Shown here: positions 32,367-43,079 of the stretch, in pieces
How the letters are laid out: each line of letters starts with the position of its first letter
Numbering within the stretch: the stretch's first letter is position 1
Assembly: GCA_963383645.1 (NCBI GenBank)
Contig: OY726566.1
Span: 93,932,529 to 93,996,528, forward strand
DNA length: 64,000 nucleotides
Source of the DNA: Muscardinus avellanarius
Lineage: Eukaryota; Chordata; Mammalia; Rodentia; Gliridae
Direction: 5' to 3'
Made by a program: the position numbers and the translations under genes
The notes under the pieces: model-generated
Database searches by the model: none
Told to the model about the DNA's origin: nothing
The model's input: only the letters and a program-made list of their open reading frames with translations

Positions 32367-32819
32367 TTTTTTTAAATATTAAAGATCAAAGTTTTCCAGA
32401 CGTTAGAGGAGGGAGGGAAAAGGGATAAAGAAAGGAAAGATGTTGATTAAAGGTAAAGTTTCAGTTAAACGAGAGGAATAAGTTTGAATTACCCACTGCT
32501 CCGCATGGTGATCCCGGTTAATAATAATGTGTACCTCAAAATTGTTGGAAGACGAGATTAACATTCTCACTATAAAAATGATAAAATGTATGAGATGATG
32601 TATCTGCCAATTACTCTGATCTAATCACTACACACGGTACAGATATAACAAATGTGTCACACTGTACCCCATAAATAGGGACAATTGTTATGTTGGTTAA
32701 AAATAAACAGCTCTGGGGAAGCGCAGTAACTGCTGTGTGCATGGATGTCAAAGTCACTCTGAACTTCATTATGATTTGAGACTACGATGTGCCAATAAAA
32801 GTCGAATAAAAATAAAATA

Positions 32820-33020
32820 TGCAGGGCATGGAGGTGCACGCTCCTAATCCCAGTGTTTGGGAGGTTGAGACAGGAGGATCCACAGATTTGAGGGCTGCCT
32901 CAGTAATGTAGACTCTCAGCAACCTAGCAAGATCCTGTTTCAAAACAAAAAATAAACAGGGCTGGGAGTGTGGCTGGGAGGTAGGATGCCCCTGGGTTCA
33001 ATCCTCAGTTTCACACACAA
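32820..33020 (+). mobile_element. Old B1-dID SINE
   Basis: GCAGGGCATGGAGGTGCACG through GTTCAATCCTCAG. Confidence 0.9.
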
Positions 33021-34107
33021 AAATAATAAACTGGGAAAAAATTAACCGTTGGTAAAGCGATGGATATGTTAATTACCTTGACACTTTAATGTACAAATAG
33101 ATCAAAACATCGCATTATATCACGTATACACACAATTACCGCTTGTCAATTAAAAAGTGTCCATATCTGCAAAAAAAAAAAAAACTTTAGATATTTCTCT
33201 GCTAACAAACCTTTTGTTTCCTCCCTCGAGGTCTCAAAAAGATGGAAAGAGTGTCAGAGGAGGGTGGGCGGCTGGGAAGACCGGAAGTTCTTTGCAGGTG
33301 ATCAGTGAGAAAAGAGAGGCCGCAGCGCGCCCCCTGGCGGCCGAGCTCTGACAAGGCAGCCGGGAAACTCCCCGGAGCCCCGAGGGTCCTGCGCATCCCC
33401 CAGGCGGGTATCATTATCCATAATCCATGGTTTTCAAAAAACACAAAGGAGGAGCTCACCCAAGAGTCACTCCGCTACTCAAAAGCCTTCATTGGTTTCT
33501 TACATTTTTGTAGAAATAAAAAATCCGGACCTCCAGCCAGGGTCCTTCATACCCCACTCTCCTGCCCCGTTTGGCCCAGACCTTGGCTGTGCAGGGCCAC
33601 GTGGGCCTCATCCCGCCTGGGGGCTTTAGTCTGTTCTTGTCTCTGTTTCCGGTCATCCTAGGATCGTGTAGCAAACGCTGCTCATTTCCCCCAATCTGCT
33701 CAGGAGTAAGCAGTAAGAAGTTCCAGCTCAGGAGCTGGGGCTCTCTCTTGAGAACTTGGGTAGCACCCCAACCCCCAAGCCTGCCCTGCACTGCTGCAGT
33801 TCTCCACAAACACAGACCTGACCCCATTTCCAACTGAGGCTCCTAGGGGGCCTCCACGACCCGCAGAAGCAAGAGCAGAGTCTGAATGGGATCCCGGCAC
33901 CCGAGACTCTGTCCTCTTACTGCGAAGCCCCGCCCCGGCCTTCTAGAACTGCGGGATCCAACTTGATCGCCACTAGCCTTGCGCAGCTACAGACATCGAA
34001 AGTACTGAAAACCAGATAAAACGAAAAAATTCATTGTTTAGTCGTGTCAGCCACATTTCGCAGTACTCACTAGTCAGACATGGCTAGTGGCTTCCATGAC
34101 AGATGGT

Positions 34108-34110
<3 letters not shown>
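33020..34110. other. Intergenic sequence with L2-like piece and a CTCF-like site
   Basis: The part 33470-33690 (TACTCAAAAGCCTTCATTGG) looks like L2. The GC-rich part 33240-33400 includes the CTCF-like motif. No exon recognised. Confidence 0.45.
33325..33343 (-). promoter_or_regulatory. Strong CTCF-like binding motif
   Basis: The plus strand reads GCGCGCCCCCTGGCGGCCG, a close match to the reverse complement of the CTCF consensus, in GC-rich surroundings. Confidence 0.7.
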
Positions 34111-34157
<47 letters not shown>

Positions 34158-34282
34158 CGCTGGGGATCGAACTGAGGAGCATGCCACCTCTGAGCTACAC
34201 CCTCAGCCCTATCTTCTTTTAATTAGAAAAGAGGGTCTTGTGAAGTTGCTGAGGCTGGCCTTGAACCTGCGATCCTCACCAC
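34111..34282 (-). mobile_element. Old SINE with (TG)n tail, 5' truncated
   Basis: (TG)n at 34111-34154, then GCGCTGGGGATCGAACTGAG to TTGAACCTGCGATCCTC. Confidence 0.9.
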
Positions 34283-34289
34283 TATGCTC

Positions 34290-34540
34290 TGTTGATGGTG
34301 CAGAATAAACTTCTATATTTGAGTATACAACATGATGTAATGGGATACATGTAGACAACAAAAAGTTTACAGTGAAACCAATCGATATATACATCGTTTC
34401 AGATCATCATCCATTCTTTATTGTTACTTGTTGATAATGAGAGCAGCTAAAATCCACCCACTTGGCACAAGTAACATATATGGTACAATTTTATTGCCTG
34501 TTTCCTTATGTTGTATATTCTTCAAGACTTGTTCATCTGC
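34290..34540 (+). mobile_element. L1MA/L1MB-type 3' UTR fragment
   Basis: GTATACAACATGATGTAATG and GATAATGAGAGCAGCTAAAA TCCACCCACTTGGCAC match the L1M 3' UTR. Confidence 0.65.
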
Positions 34541-34810
34541 TACTATTTTAATACTATATATATTATACTATACTGTATTATACTTTAGTATATTATGCTA
34601 TGTATTATGTTATAGAGTAATTATATATTAACTATAGTATACATATAATTTAAGATGATTATAATATTATACATACATATAATTTTATGTAAGATACTAT
34701 ACCATATAGCATTATACTACGCTAATACTGTATTCATATACTATAGCATATTGTTTACGTTATATTATGTATAATATTAAATATATTACATATAAATATT
34801 ATGCATAAAA
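34541..34810. repeat. AT-rich low-complexity stretch
   Basis: About 270 bases rich in TATA/ATAT words such as TATACTATACTGTATTATAC; likely an expanded AT-rich end of the L1 fragment. Confidence 0.85.
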
Positions 34811-34837
34811 AGAATAACAATATTTGTCATTATTATT

Positions 34838-35032
34838 GTTTTGCAATACCGAGAATTGAACCCAGAGCGTTCTACTGCTCTACCATTAAGCTACATCCCC
34901 AAACCTTTTTATTTTTTATTTTGAGATGGGATCTCACTAGGTTGCCCAGGCTGGCCTTGAACTTGTGATTCTCCTGCCTCGGCCTCCCACGTAGCTGGGA
35001 TCGCAGGCTCACGCCACCGCCCTTGGCCCTGT
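34838..35032 (-). mobile_element. Old B1-dID-related SINE
   Basis: GCAATACCGAGAATTGAACC to CCCACGTAGCTGGGATCGCA GG; more diverged than the others. Confidence 0.8.
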
Positions 35033-35624
35033 CTTCTGCTCTACATGTGCCCGGCTGACCTGGGACCCATGCTTCACCTGCAGTGCCATCTTCCACACCA
35101 CAACATCATCAAGAGCATCTCCGCGCACTTATTGACATTCTCTAGGCACCTTAGCGACAACACCAAGCTGACGGAAGGGTCTTATGCGTCATGAATATGA
35201 AATATGAATATCATTATTCAAATCACTCTGGTAGATGTGGGAGATAAAAGGAAATGTTTTATTTTGTGTTCATTAAGCACCAGAGGGTATGTTTTCCCTG
35301 GCTGCCGACTCATTATGTCTGTTATGGCTAATGGGAGTTAAATTCCAACATCACATCAAGGGGGAGAAATGATCCCTCAAGTATTTGGAAACTTTTCCCT
35401 CCAAATTGCAGATCAAAGCTAGGTTATGAACCTCTATGCTGTCTTGCTAATGGATTGCGCTAACTGCATTCTTTGAATTTTTTTTTCTCCAAACACTAAC
35501 TATCCTTACAGAGAGATGATTACGGAAATTTTGTAAGCGGGAGAGATTGTGAGGTCTACCAGAGCCGGCTGCCATTAAGGTTTTTTACTTCAGGGGAGGA
35601 AAACTAACTTTGTTTAAATGCCTG
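35033..35624. other. Repeat-poor intergenic sequence
   Basis: No repeat recognised from 35033 to about 35624. Candidate conserved non-coding DNA, not shown to be functional. Confidence 0.45.
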
Positions 35625-35790
35625 TTCTCTACCAGGGGCCTTGCTATGCCCTCTTACATACATTTGACAAAACCCCAATGAGAGGTCTTATATATGAAGA
35701 AGCCAAGGCCCAGCGTGGTTAAGTAACCTACTCCAAGTCGTAACTTATAGGAGCACCAGTCTATAAGCCCTGGGCTTTCTGGTTTAGAGA
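35625..35790 (+). mobile_element. MIR
   Basis: CAGGGGCCTTGCTATGCCCT, AAAACCCCAATGAGAGGTCT and GTGGTTAAGTAACCTACTCC follow the MIR consensus. Confidence 0.75.
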
Positions 35791-37012
35791 TGTTAACTCA
35801 TTGTCTGGGCTGTCTCCTACGTGTCTATCAAATGTCTGCTCTATGATAAATATTGTATACGAGGCTGGCTTGTGTCTTCAATAAGAGCACACGCCAAGCT
35901 AACAAAATAGCCAGAGAGGTGTGATTCATTCAGACTATCTGCGGAGGTTGCCTTCTCCCTTTCAGTAAATCTGCTGATGAGAAAACGAAATTTCCAGGTG
36001 ACCGTGGGTCGGTAGCTAGGAAAGCACACCTTCCTGTGACGTGGGGAATAGAAGGAGCGTGCTCGTGGGAGGAGAGGCATCGTCGCTTCACCGAAGCTTC
36101 CAGTGGCTTCTAGAAGGACAGAAATCCTGGAAAGCTCAGCCCACACACATTTTCGTAACATTAAGATAAAATGTCTCTCTGTGGCATGAGACCCGTCCTC
36201 TCATCGTCAGCGAGGACGGAGCAAAACATCAACCCCTGTCGTGTCTTCCAGCCACTGCCTCTGGGCTCTACACGGGACATGTCCAGGCTTTGCGTCCTTC
36301 TCCCAGGCCCTGTTTGCTGGATCTGAGCAATTTTGTTGCTGTTGTTCTTTCTGCTGTCTTTGGCTCTCCTTTGTCTTTCTGGAGTGAAATGTGGGGCCCA
36401 GGAGGAAACTGAAATGGATCTGCTCAGCAACACTGGCAGCAGATGACGACTCTGCCGAGGCCCCACCTGGAAGGCTGCGCTCAGCCCGGAGCACCTAATT
36501 ACCAGCCAGGTACAGACAAATGGGCTGAGTGTTTGGGGAGAAGCAACTAGAGTGGTGGAGAAGGGCAACTTGATTTATGAAGAAAAATTAAAAGAGCTGA
36601 ATAGGTAGAGCTGGGTAAATGATGATGGGGAGGAACTCGGGGACCATCTCCTTATAGCTGAAGTTGTAAACCGTCAGCACAGTGAGAATTATTTGGGTTA
36701 GAGCTAAGAAATATAACGAAGAGTAATGAAAGGAAATTTATAATAATAATGGGCTGTAATTTTATACCTATTCCCAGCCCAAGAAACCGCAAAACATTTT
36801 ATGGTTAAGTATACCATACATGCTACGACGGGGTGGACTCAGACTGTAAAGCGGCTTGTAATTTAGTGAAAGCCTTTGCAAGAAATAATATTTAGTGAGA
36901 AGGTAATAGGCACTTTGTGGGCAAAGTGCAAGGACCTGGCTTTGTTTTTTTCTGCAGCATGGCATGGGTGAAAATAGTGTTGCTTGGTAGAAATAGGACC
37001 GCTTCTATCTGA
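35791..37012. other. Repeat-poor intergenic sequence
   Basis: About 1.2 kb with reverse open frames (e.g. 36161-36568, 135 codons) that show no known domain and no conserved start context. No gene called. Confidence 0.45.
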
Positions 37013-37180
37013 AATTATTATGTGTATATTCTATGAATGTTTTCCCTCTGTCTCCTCTGACTTGAATGCAAACTCCTTCAGGACAGGGCCTTCGTCTGTT
37101 CTGTTGGCTGCTGCATCATCAGCACCTATAGCATTTCCTGGCCACCCATTGCATACGCTCAGTAAAAACTAACAAAGTTA
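37013..37180 (+). repeat. Direct duplication, copy 1 (L2/MIR-like 3' end)
   Basis: CTCTGTCTCCTCTGACTTGA ATGCAAACTCCTTCAGGACA recurs at 38872-39035. The sequence is of the L2/MIR 3' end type (GGACAGGG...CAGCACC...CTCAGTAAA). Confidence 0.75.
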
Positions 37181-37311
37181 ATTTATTTGCTGTAAACTTT
37201 TCTAAAGCACATACAATCCAACCCGCATTTTATAGGAAAAAAAAATAGAAGGATCTTTAAAGTCAGAGAAAGAAATACAGGTTAGAGGAAACAGTGAAAG
37301 GCTATGCAGCT

Positions 37312-37314
<3 letters not shown>

Positions 37315-37363
<49 letters not shown>
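37315..37363. repeat. (TC)n microsatellite
   Basis: About 49 bases of CT at the tail of a reverse SINE. Confidence 0.98.
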
Positions 37364-37366
<3 letters not shown>

Positions 37367-37558
37367 GTAAGGATTGAACCCAGAGGCATTCTATCTCTGA
37401 ACTACACTCAAGCCCTATTTTATTTTTATTTTGAAACAGGTTCTCCTCAAGTTGCTAAGGGCCTCTTGCTAGATTACTGAGGCTGGCCATGAACCTGTGA
37501 TCCTTCTATCTCAGCCTCCAGGTACTGGGATTACAGGCATGCATCACCACACTTGGCT
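37364..37558 (-). mobile_element. Old B1-dID SINE
   Basis: GTAGTAAGGATTGAACCCAG to GCATCACCACACTTGGCT. Confidence 0.9.
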
Positions 37559-37595
37559 GCTACAGCTTCTCTTAAGCCAGGCTCAGGTTTGCAGC

Positions 37596-38411
37596 TGTCT
37601 GATCTGGTTGTTTGGGGCGGCTATAAAAATAGACCATAGACTGAGAAGCTTGTGAACAAAAGATATTGAACATTCATGTTCTGGAATCAGGGTAAAACAA
37701 GATCAAGGCCGTGGTCGATTTGGTGTCCTGGGAGGGCCCACTTCCTTGTAGATGGCACGTTTCACTGTATCCTTGCATGGTGGGAGGGGCAACCAAGCTC
37801 CCTCAAGCCTTTTATCTGGACACTAATCCCATTCATGAGGGCTCAGCCCTCAGGTCTCATCACCTCCCAAGGCCCCACCTCCTACTTCCACCACCTTGGG
37901 AGTGAGGATCGTGTTAGGGTTTGGATCTAGTATGTCCCCCCAAACCTCATGTGTTACATAATACAGCATGTTCAGAGGTGAAATAATTGAATCACAAGGG
38001 CTCTAACCTCATCAGTGCTGGATTAATATTTATTAATTGATAATCAATAACCATTGGTGGGTTGATAATTTGAATGAATTAACTGAGTGGTAACTGTAGG
38101 CAGGTGGGGTGTGGCTGGAGGAGGTAGGTCGCTGGGAGCATGGCTTTGGAAACTGTATCTGTCCCTGGTCTCTCCTCTCTCTCTCTCTCTTCTTCCTAGA
38201 TACAGTGAGCTGAGAAACTTTCCTTTGCCACACCCTCTTGCCATGATGCTTTGGCCTTAGAGCCAGCCACCCATGGACTGAACGTCTGAAGCCATGAGCC
38301 CAAATAATCCTTTTTTCTTCTAAGTTGTTCTTCTCAGGTATTTAGCCACAGCAACAGAAAGCTGGCTAACATATGGATTTTTGCGGGGGCACCGAAATTA
38401 AGTCCATAGCA
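37596..38411 (-). mobile_element. MLT1-type MaLR LTR, split by a second LTR
   Basis: The left part (37596-37911) has CGGCTATAAAAATAGACCAT and CACTAATCCCATTCATGAGG. The right remainder (38372-38411) reads ATGGATTTTTGCGGGGGCAC and ends CCATAGCA. Together they give a reverse MLT1; the LTR 37912-38371 sits between. Old endogenous retroviral remnants without coding sequence. Confidence 0.75.
37912..38371 (+). mobile_element. MST-type MaLR LTR inserted in MLT1
   Basis: It begins TGTTAGGGTTTGGATC and ends GAAAGCTGGCTAACA, 460 bases with TG...CA ends. Internal words GAAATAATTGAATCACAAGG and GCCATGAGCCCAAATAATCC are typical of MaLR LTRs. Confidence 0.8.
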
Positions 38412-38519
38412 CTGATGAAGTGGAGGGGCTGCAGCCAGACCCCCCCACCCACACACTATGAAGCCGTGCGTTTTCCAGGTTCCTCTTTCTCATCCTCTCC
38501 TTGAAGCAGCAAATCTTTG

Positions 38520-38680
38520 TCCCTTCTCTGAGTTTGAGACTGAGGGAAGGATGAATGTTGCCTTCTGCTCTTCTTTCTGCTTGGAATGCTCCTTTCTCAA
38601 ATAGCCACATCTCTCACTTCTTTACTTCATTTAGAGCCTGCTTAAAGGCCAACCTGGTTTTCTGTTTTGTTTTGAGGGTG
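38520..38680 (+). mobile_element. L2 fragment
   Basis: TGCTTGGAATGCTCCTTTCT and TCACTTCTTTACTTCATTTA matches the L2 3' pattern (CTGGAACGCTCTTCC...CACCTCCTTCAGGT). Confidence 0.55.
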
Positions 38681-38682
38681 AT

Positions 38683-38760
38683 TTGTGTTGCTGGGGATCA
38701 AACTCAGAGCCTTGCACATGCTAAGAAAGTATTCTACCAGCAAGCCCCATCCCCAGCCCA
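38683..38760 (-). mobile_element. ID element
   Basis: TGCTGGGGATCAAACTCAGA GCCTTGCACATGCTAAGAAA and CCCATCCCCAGCCC: a tRNA-derived ID unit alone. Confidence 0.85.
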
Positions 38761-38871
38761 ACTTATTAGGGTGTCAATCCCTGGCCACTCTCCCTATTCC
38801 ATCACCCTCAAGCCCCTCTCTTTTGTTTTTATTTTTAAAGTGTTATTTATAATACTGTAGACTTACATGTC

Positions 38872-39035
38872 AGTATTATGTGAAGGTTTCTTCTCTGTCT
38901 CCTCTGACTTGAATGCAAACTCCTTAAGGACAGGGCGTCACTGTTGCATTCACTGCTACATCAACCAGCACCCACAGCACTTCCTGGACACCCATCACAT
39001 GTGCTCAGGAAAATTAACAAAGTGAATTTACTTAT
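38872..39035 (+). repeat. Direct duplication, copy 2
   Basis: CTCTGTCTCCTCTGACTTGA ATGCAAACTCCTTAAGGACA pairs with 37013-37180; roughly 80 percent alike by eye over 160 bases. Confidence 0.75.
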
Positions 39036-41325
39036 CAATCCTTGGGTTTCTCAAGTTAAGAAACCTTCCAAGTTGCACATGTAGTTTATACCCGCAGCAT
39101 AGATTTTAATCACCATATCTTTACACTTCCAATCGTCCTGTGGCACACACTAGTGCTCTCCTCTCCAGTTAACAGGGAGGAAGACCAAGACAGGAAAGTA
39201 CAACTTAAGAAAATGAACATGGCAGGAGCTAGATTGATGTTTAAAGCTCCCTAGTTCTCAGAGCTTTCTCTGTTCTTGGGCATCTCCTACCCGCATCCTT
39301 TTATGTCTATAAGCTTCTTGCCTCTTACATTGCATGAACTCATAGAAAGTTATAAAGGGACTATAAAGAAACTCCCCGTACAGAATTGGATAAGTATATA
39401 AAGTAATGATCTCATTATAGGAAAATCTATAAATCTGGGCCAACTCCCCTCAGCCGCTAATTACAGATACCTGAAGTCTCTGGCACAGGCTGTTTGCACA
39501 GTGCATCCTCCAATTGGTGGTGAGTTCCACTGTTCCAAGTAGCTGGGAGAGTGGAAGATGGGCTTTACCACTGCGCCTCTCCTTTCTTCCATCTGGTTTA
39601 GATTCTTAATGGCCATTGCACATGGCTGGCAATGTGTTTTCCAACCTAAGTTTTCAGCGATTGTCTTCAACTTGCGATTTGCTGGTATATAGCGTCAGCC
39701 TCACTTTCATTTCCATCACTAATACAGAATGAATGATATGCCAGACAGCAATATGGGATCTGGAGGAGGCAGGCACAGGCCTTGGCCAGAGGCCTCGTAA
39801 GAGAACTTCCACAGTAGGTTTGAGAAGTTGAACCATGCACGACGAATGTTGCTGTCCCGGGAAATTAGGTCACGACGTGCCTCATTGTGGGCGGGCCCCT
39901 GTTTTCACTAGCAGGGAGTTCAGGGGTGGTTGTTTGGCCAAGGGTAGTGCAGGATGGACCAGCCGCAGAAACAGCACCTCCAGTGACTGGTCCAGGCACG
40001 TGTAGCAAAGAGAACATCTGGGCTTAGCTTTTCCTCTCCGAGAAATGAGGACTCTGGTGGAACATTCAGACTTGATGATTTCCTTCTTTTTGGCCAACAG
40101 CTTCATTCCACCCCACAGCTCAGAAGAAATGATAAAAGAGAAAAGATTCCGGGGCCTACGGACCTCCTTCCATCTGCAATCATGCTCTCTCTTTGAGACC
40201 CACCCCGTCTCCTTATAGACCCAATGCCCTTTGGGAAGGCCAAAGTAGAATTGGAAGAACAAGAGCCAGATGCCAATTTAAAAGTGTCTTTCTCGAAAAA
40301 GATGTTGAGAGAGACTCCCCACTTGGCGCAGACCTCCCAGACCAGGTGGGGAGTGATTAAGTGGCTCCTCTTCTTCCTTATTAATCAAAGATATTTCTCT
40401 TTCTCTTTGGTCTTTCACTTGGCAGCGAGGAGAGTTCATTAACACGGTGAACAAAGGGAACTCGTTGGGGCAACGCGTTTCTTAGAATGGAGGGGACTAG
40501 GCTCGTTTGCTGCGATTTGTTGAAAAGACTAATTTACAGCTACTTTAAAGATACTAATTGGCTTTTATTTGTGATATGAGAAACGGGTGACATCTTGAGC
40601 ATTCTGATGAACTGAATGGAGGAGGTTGGTTTCCAGGGCAGGAAAAGGACTGAGAACAGAGACCGAACAAACCCTGCACCAGTGGTGTTAAGGTCACTCT
40701 CCTGTTGTCTAGAACAGAGGGGGCTCCCTAACAGGCTGGCTCAGGCCAACGGGGCCCCTTTGGATTGGGTGCTTTGAGTGGCCTGTTTTTGCTTAAATCA
40801 GGCCAGTTTCAGCTTTCAGTGGGATTCCATTATATGGCATTCATTCTGGTTTGGCCTGGTCTGCTGGGGCCTCGTGCAGCCTGCTAACTCAAAACAACAG
40901 CCTCTTACAAGTTGTACACAACAGGTTCTGCATTTAGTTAAAAAACAAAAAGTCACACAGATTTATTTTGGCTCAGGGTAAAAAAAAAAAGATGAATACA
41001 GTGTTTGAGTGCATAATTGTTCATCGTGATTTGGGCGTCACCGCTGCTTCTGTGAGTAGGCTTCAGCTGTTCTGGGCCTGGACAGAGGTGAGACCTGGAC
41101 CACCATCATCTCAGACAGGAGGGTTTCCTCCTCCATTTGCAGAAAAAGTGCGTTTGACTTGTGGGTTGGATGTCACGTTCATCTGTCCATTCAGAACATG
41201 CCCAGGAAATAAAGCCAGAGATTGAATGTGGCAGGGCGCACGCAGAATTTTGAGCAATGGGGTGGATCGATAATTTTAATTGAGTTGGGCATGTGGGACT
41301 TCCCCCTACCCCCCCGTGGAAATGT
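39036..41325. other. Longest repeat-poor intergenic stretch
   Basis: About 2.3 kb with no recognised interspersed repeat. Open frames on both strands are short (up to 126 codons at 39882-40262, minus) and match nothing I know. Possible regulatory or non-coding RNA territory, unproven. Confidence 0.5.
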
Positions 41326-41329
41326 TTTT

Positions 41330-41475
41330 TAAAACTCAGTCTTTTTCATTGACAAATAAGAGTTGCATGTATTTAGGGGGACAGCATGATGTTTCAATAT
41401 GTGTTTATATTGTGGGTTGATTAAATCAAGCTTATTAGTAGATGCATCATCACGCACAATTATCAATAGGAAATG
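41330..41475 (+). mobile_element. L1MA/L1MB-type 3' UTR fragment
   Basis: GACAAATAAGAGTTGCATGT, CAGCATGATGTTTCAATATG and GATTAAATCAAGCTTATTAG are the classic 3' UTR words. Confidence 0.8.
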
Positions 41476-41599
41476 ATTCTGGGGGAGCTCTCTATCAGTT
41501 GGTTTAGGATTGCATAAAGTTTGGCTATCAGAGTAAATGGGGCTTTAGTTCTAATGTAAACTCCTAAATCTGGGGGAAGAGTGTGTGGAGTTAGGGGAA

Positions 41600-41745
41600 A
41601 ATTACATCTTGGGAATCAGATGGATTTGGCTTTAAATCTGGACCCTGCTTCTTCCTAAGCGTTGAGATCCCTGCAAATTGTTCTTCAAATCTTCATCCTC
41701 AGCGTCTCCATATACTCAGCCCTGAGCATTCAGTAAAATGATGCA
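41600..41745. mobile_element. MIR-like fragment
   Basis: CTTTAAATCTGGACCCTGCT TCTTCCTAAGCG resembles reverse MIR; weak. Confidence 0.4.
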
Positions 41746-42365
41746 GGTAAACCTCCCGGCACATGAAATACGTTCAACTGACTTCAGTCCCCTTCGACTC
41801 TGCCCATTTTAAAAGGCATCTGTTGAAACACATAGCCCAGCTCACTGGGAGCCATGTGCAGTGTGCCCGGGAGCTCTGCTGCCTGGATCTCCACGCTCCC
41901 CTCACTTCTGGATCCATGGGCTTTTGGGGGAAGCCACTGGCTACATAGCATTTTGAATCCAGGTCCTATAAGGCTTTGTCCTTCTTTGGAACCGAGACCT
42001 GATTCTGATGGAGTGCAGCCACAGGATCCTACCTAAGGCTCTTGTGTGCTTTCTGCCTGGGGGAGGGATGTAAGCACCTTCTGAGTTCCGAGTTCCAGGT
42101 AGACAGAGATCCAGGGTGCAGGCCTACATTCCCAGAAGGTCTACAGAAAGCTCGGCTCTTGTGGCGATGGCGGCGGGAGAACCACGGGTTCTGTGGGTCA
42201 CAAAATGCATGTGATGAGTGTCCCTTCTTTCCTTTCAGAGTAGGTAACTGAGCAGCCATCCCTCCCTGCTTTAGAAGGACAAGCACCCATTCTCTTGCAC
42301 AGGAGGAAAGAATATTGCCTTCCGCTTTCTCCTGCTTCCCCCTCTATCCTGTTAGACTTCTCTTC
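41746..42365. other. Unique intergenic sequence
   Basis: No recognised repeat or gene; small open frames only. Confidence 0.45.
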
Positions 42366-42366
42366 T

Positions 42367-42369
<3 letters not shown>

Positions 42370-42431
<62 letters not shown>

Positions 42432-42549
42432 CTCCTCCTCCTCCTCCTCCTCCTCCTCCTCCTCCTCCTCCTCCTTTCCCCTCCCCTCCCCTCCCTTTCC
42501 CTCTTCTCTCTTCTCTTCTCTTCTTCTCTCTCTTTTTCTTTTTTTTTTT
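42370..42549. repeat. 180-bp pyrimidine tract: (TC)n, (CCT)n, mixed C/T
   Basis: (TC)n 42370-42428, (CCT)n 42429-42474, then mixed C/T to 42549, without a purine until the SINE begins. Confidence 0.97.
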
Positions 42550-42550
42550 C

Positions 42551-42755
42551 ATGGTACTGGGGATTGAGCCCAGGGGCATTCTACCTCAAGCTACACCCAG
42601 CCCGATTTTTTTATTTTTATTCCTTATTTTGAAACAGGCTCTCACTATGTTGCAGAGGGCCTCACTAAGTAGCCCAGGCTGGCTGCAAACCCAGATCCTC
42701 CCGTCTCAGCCTCCCAAGTACTGGGATTACAAGCTTGTGCCACCACGCCCAGCTA
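42551..42755 (-). mobile_element. Old B1-dID SINE
   Basis: GGTACTGGGGATTGAGCCCA through TGTGCCACCACGCCCAGCT. Confidence 0.92.
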
Positions 42756-43077
42756 TGAATGCTCTCTTTAAACTATAGGGTTGTTTTTTTTTAATACTAG
42801 TTGGAAAAAAATTACTTCCCTCAAGCTAATAACCACTGCAGTCCTTCGAAATGCTTGGCATGGCTCCTGTGGGAAGCTGTTCCTGTTCCTTCTTCTTGGT
42901 TGCTGGCAGGTGAATAAGGTGACTTCAGATGACCTGGGAGTAAGAAAAAGAGTGAAAGCCCAGGACAGGGGTTGGGGATGACTTACAGAAAGTAGAGGGG
43001 TGGGGTCCTTGTATGAGGGGCAGGTTCTGGGAGGGGGGAGTAAAGAGACTAGTGGGGATCTTACATGCTCTCTTGCA
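42756..43077. other. Unique intergenic sequence
   Basis: No recognised feature. Confidence 0.4.
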
Positions 43078-43079
43078 TA

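Noticed and set aside
42295..42632. Leu/Ser-rich and Glu/Arg/Gly-rich open frames
   Set aside because: They are produced by the (TC)n and (CCT)n tract, open in nearly all frames.
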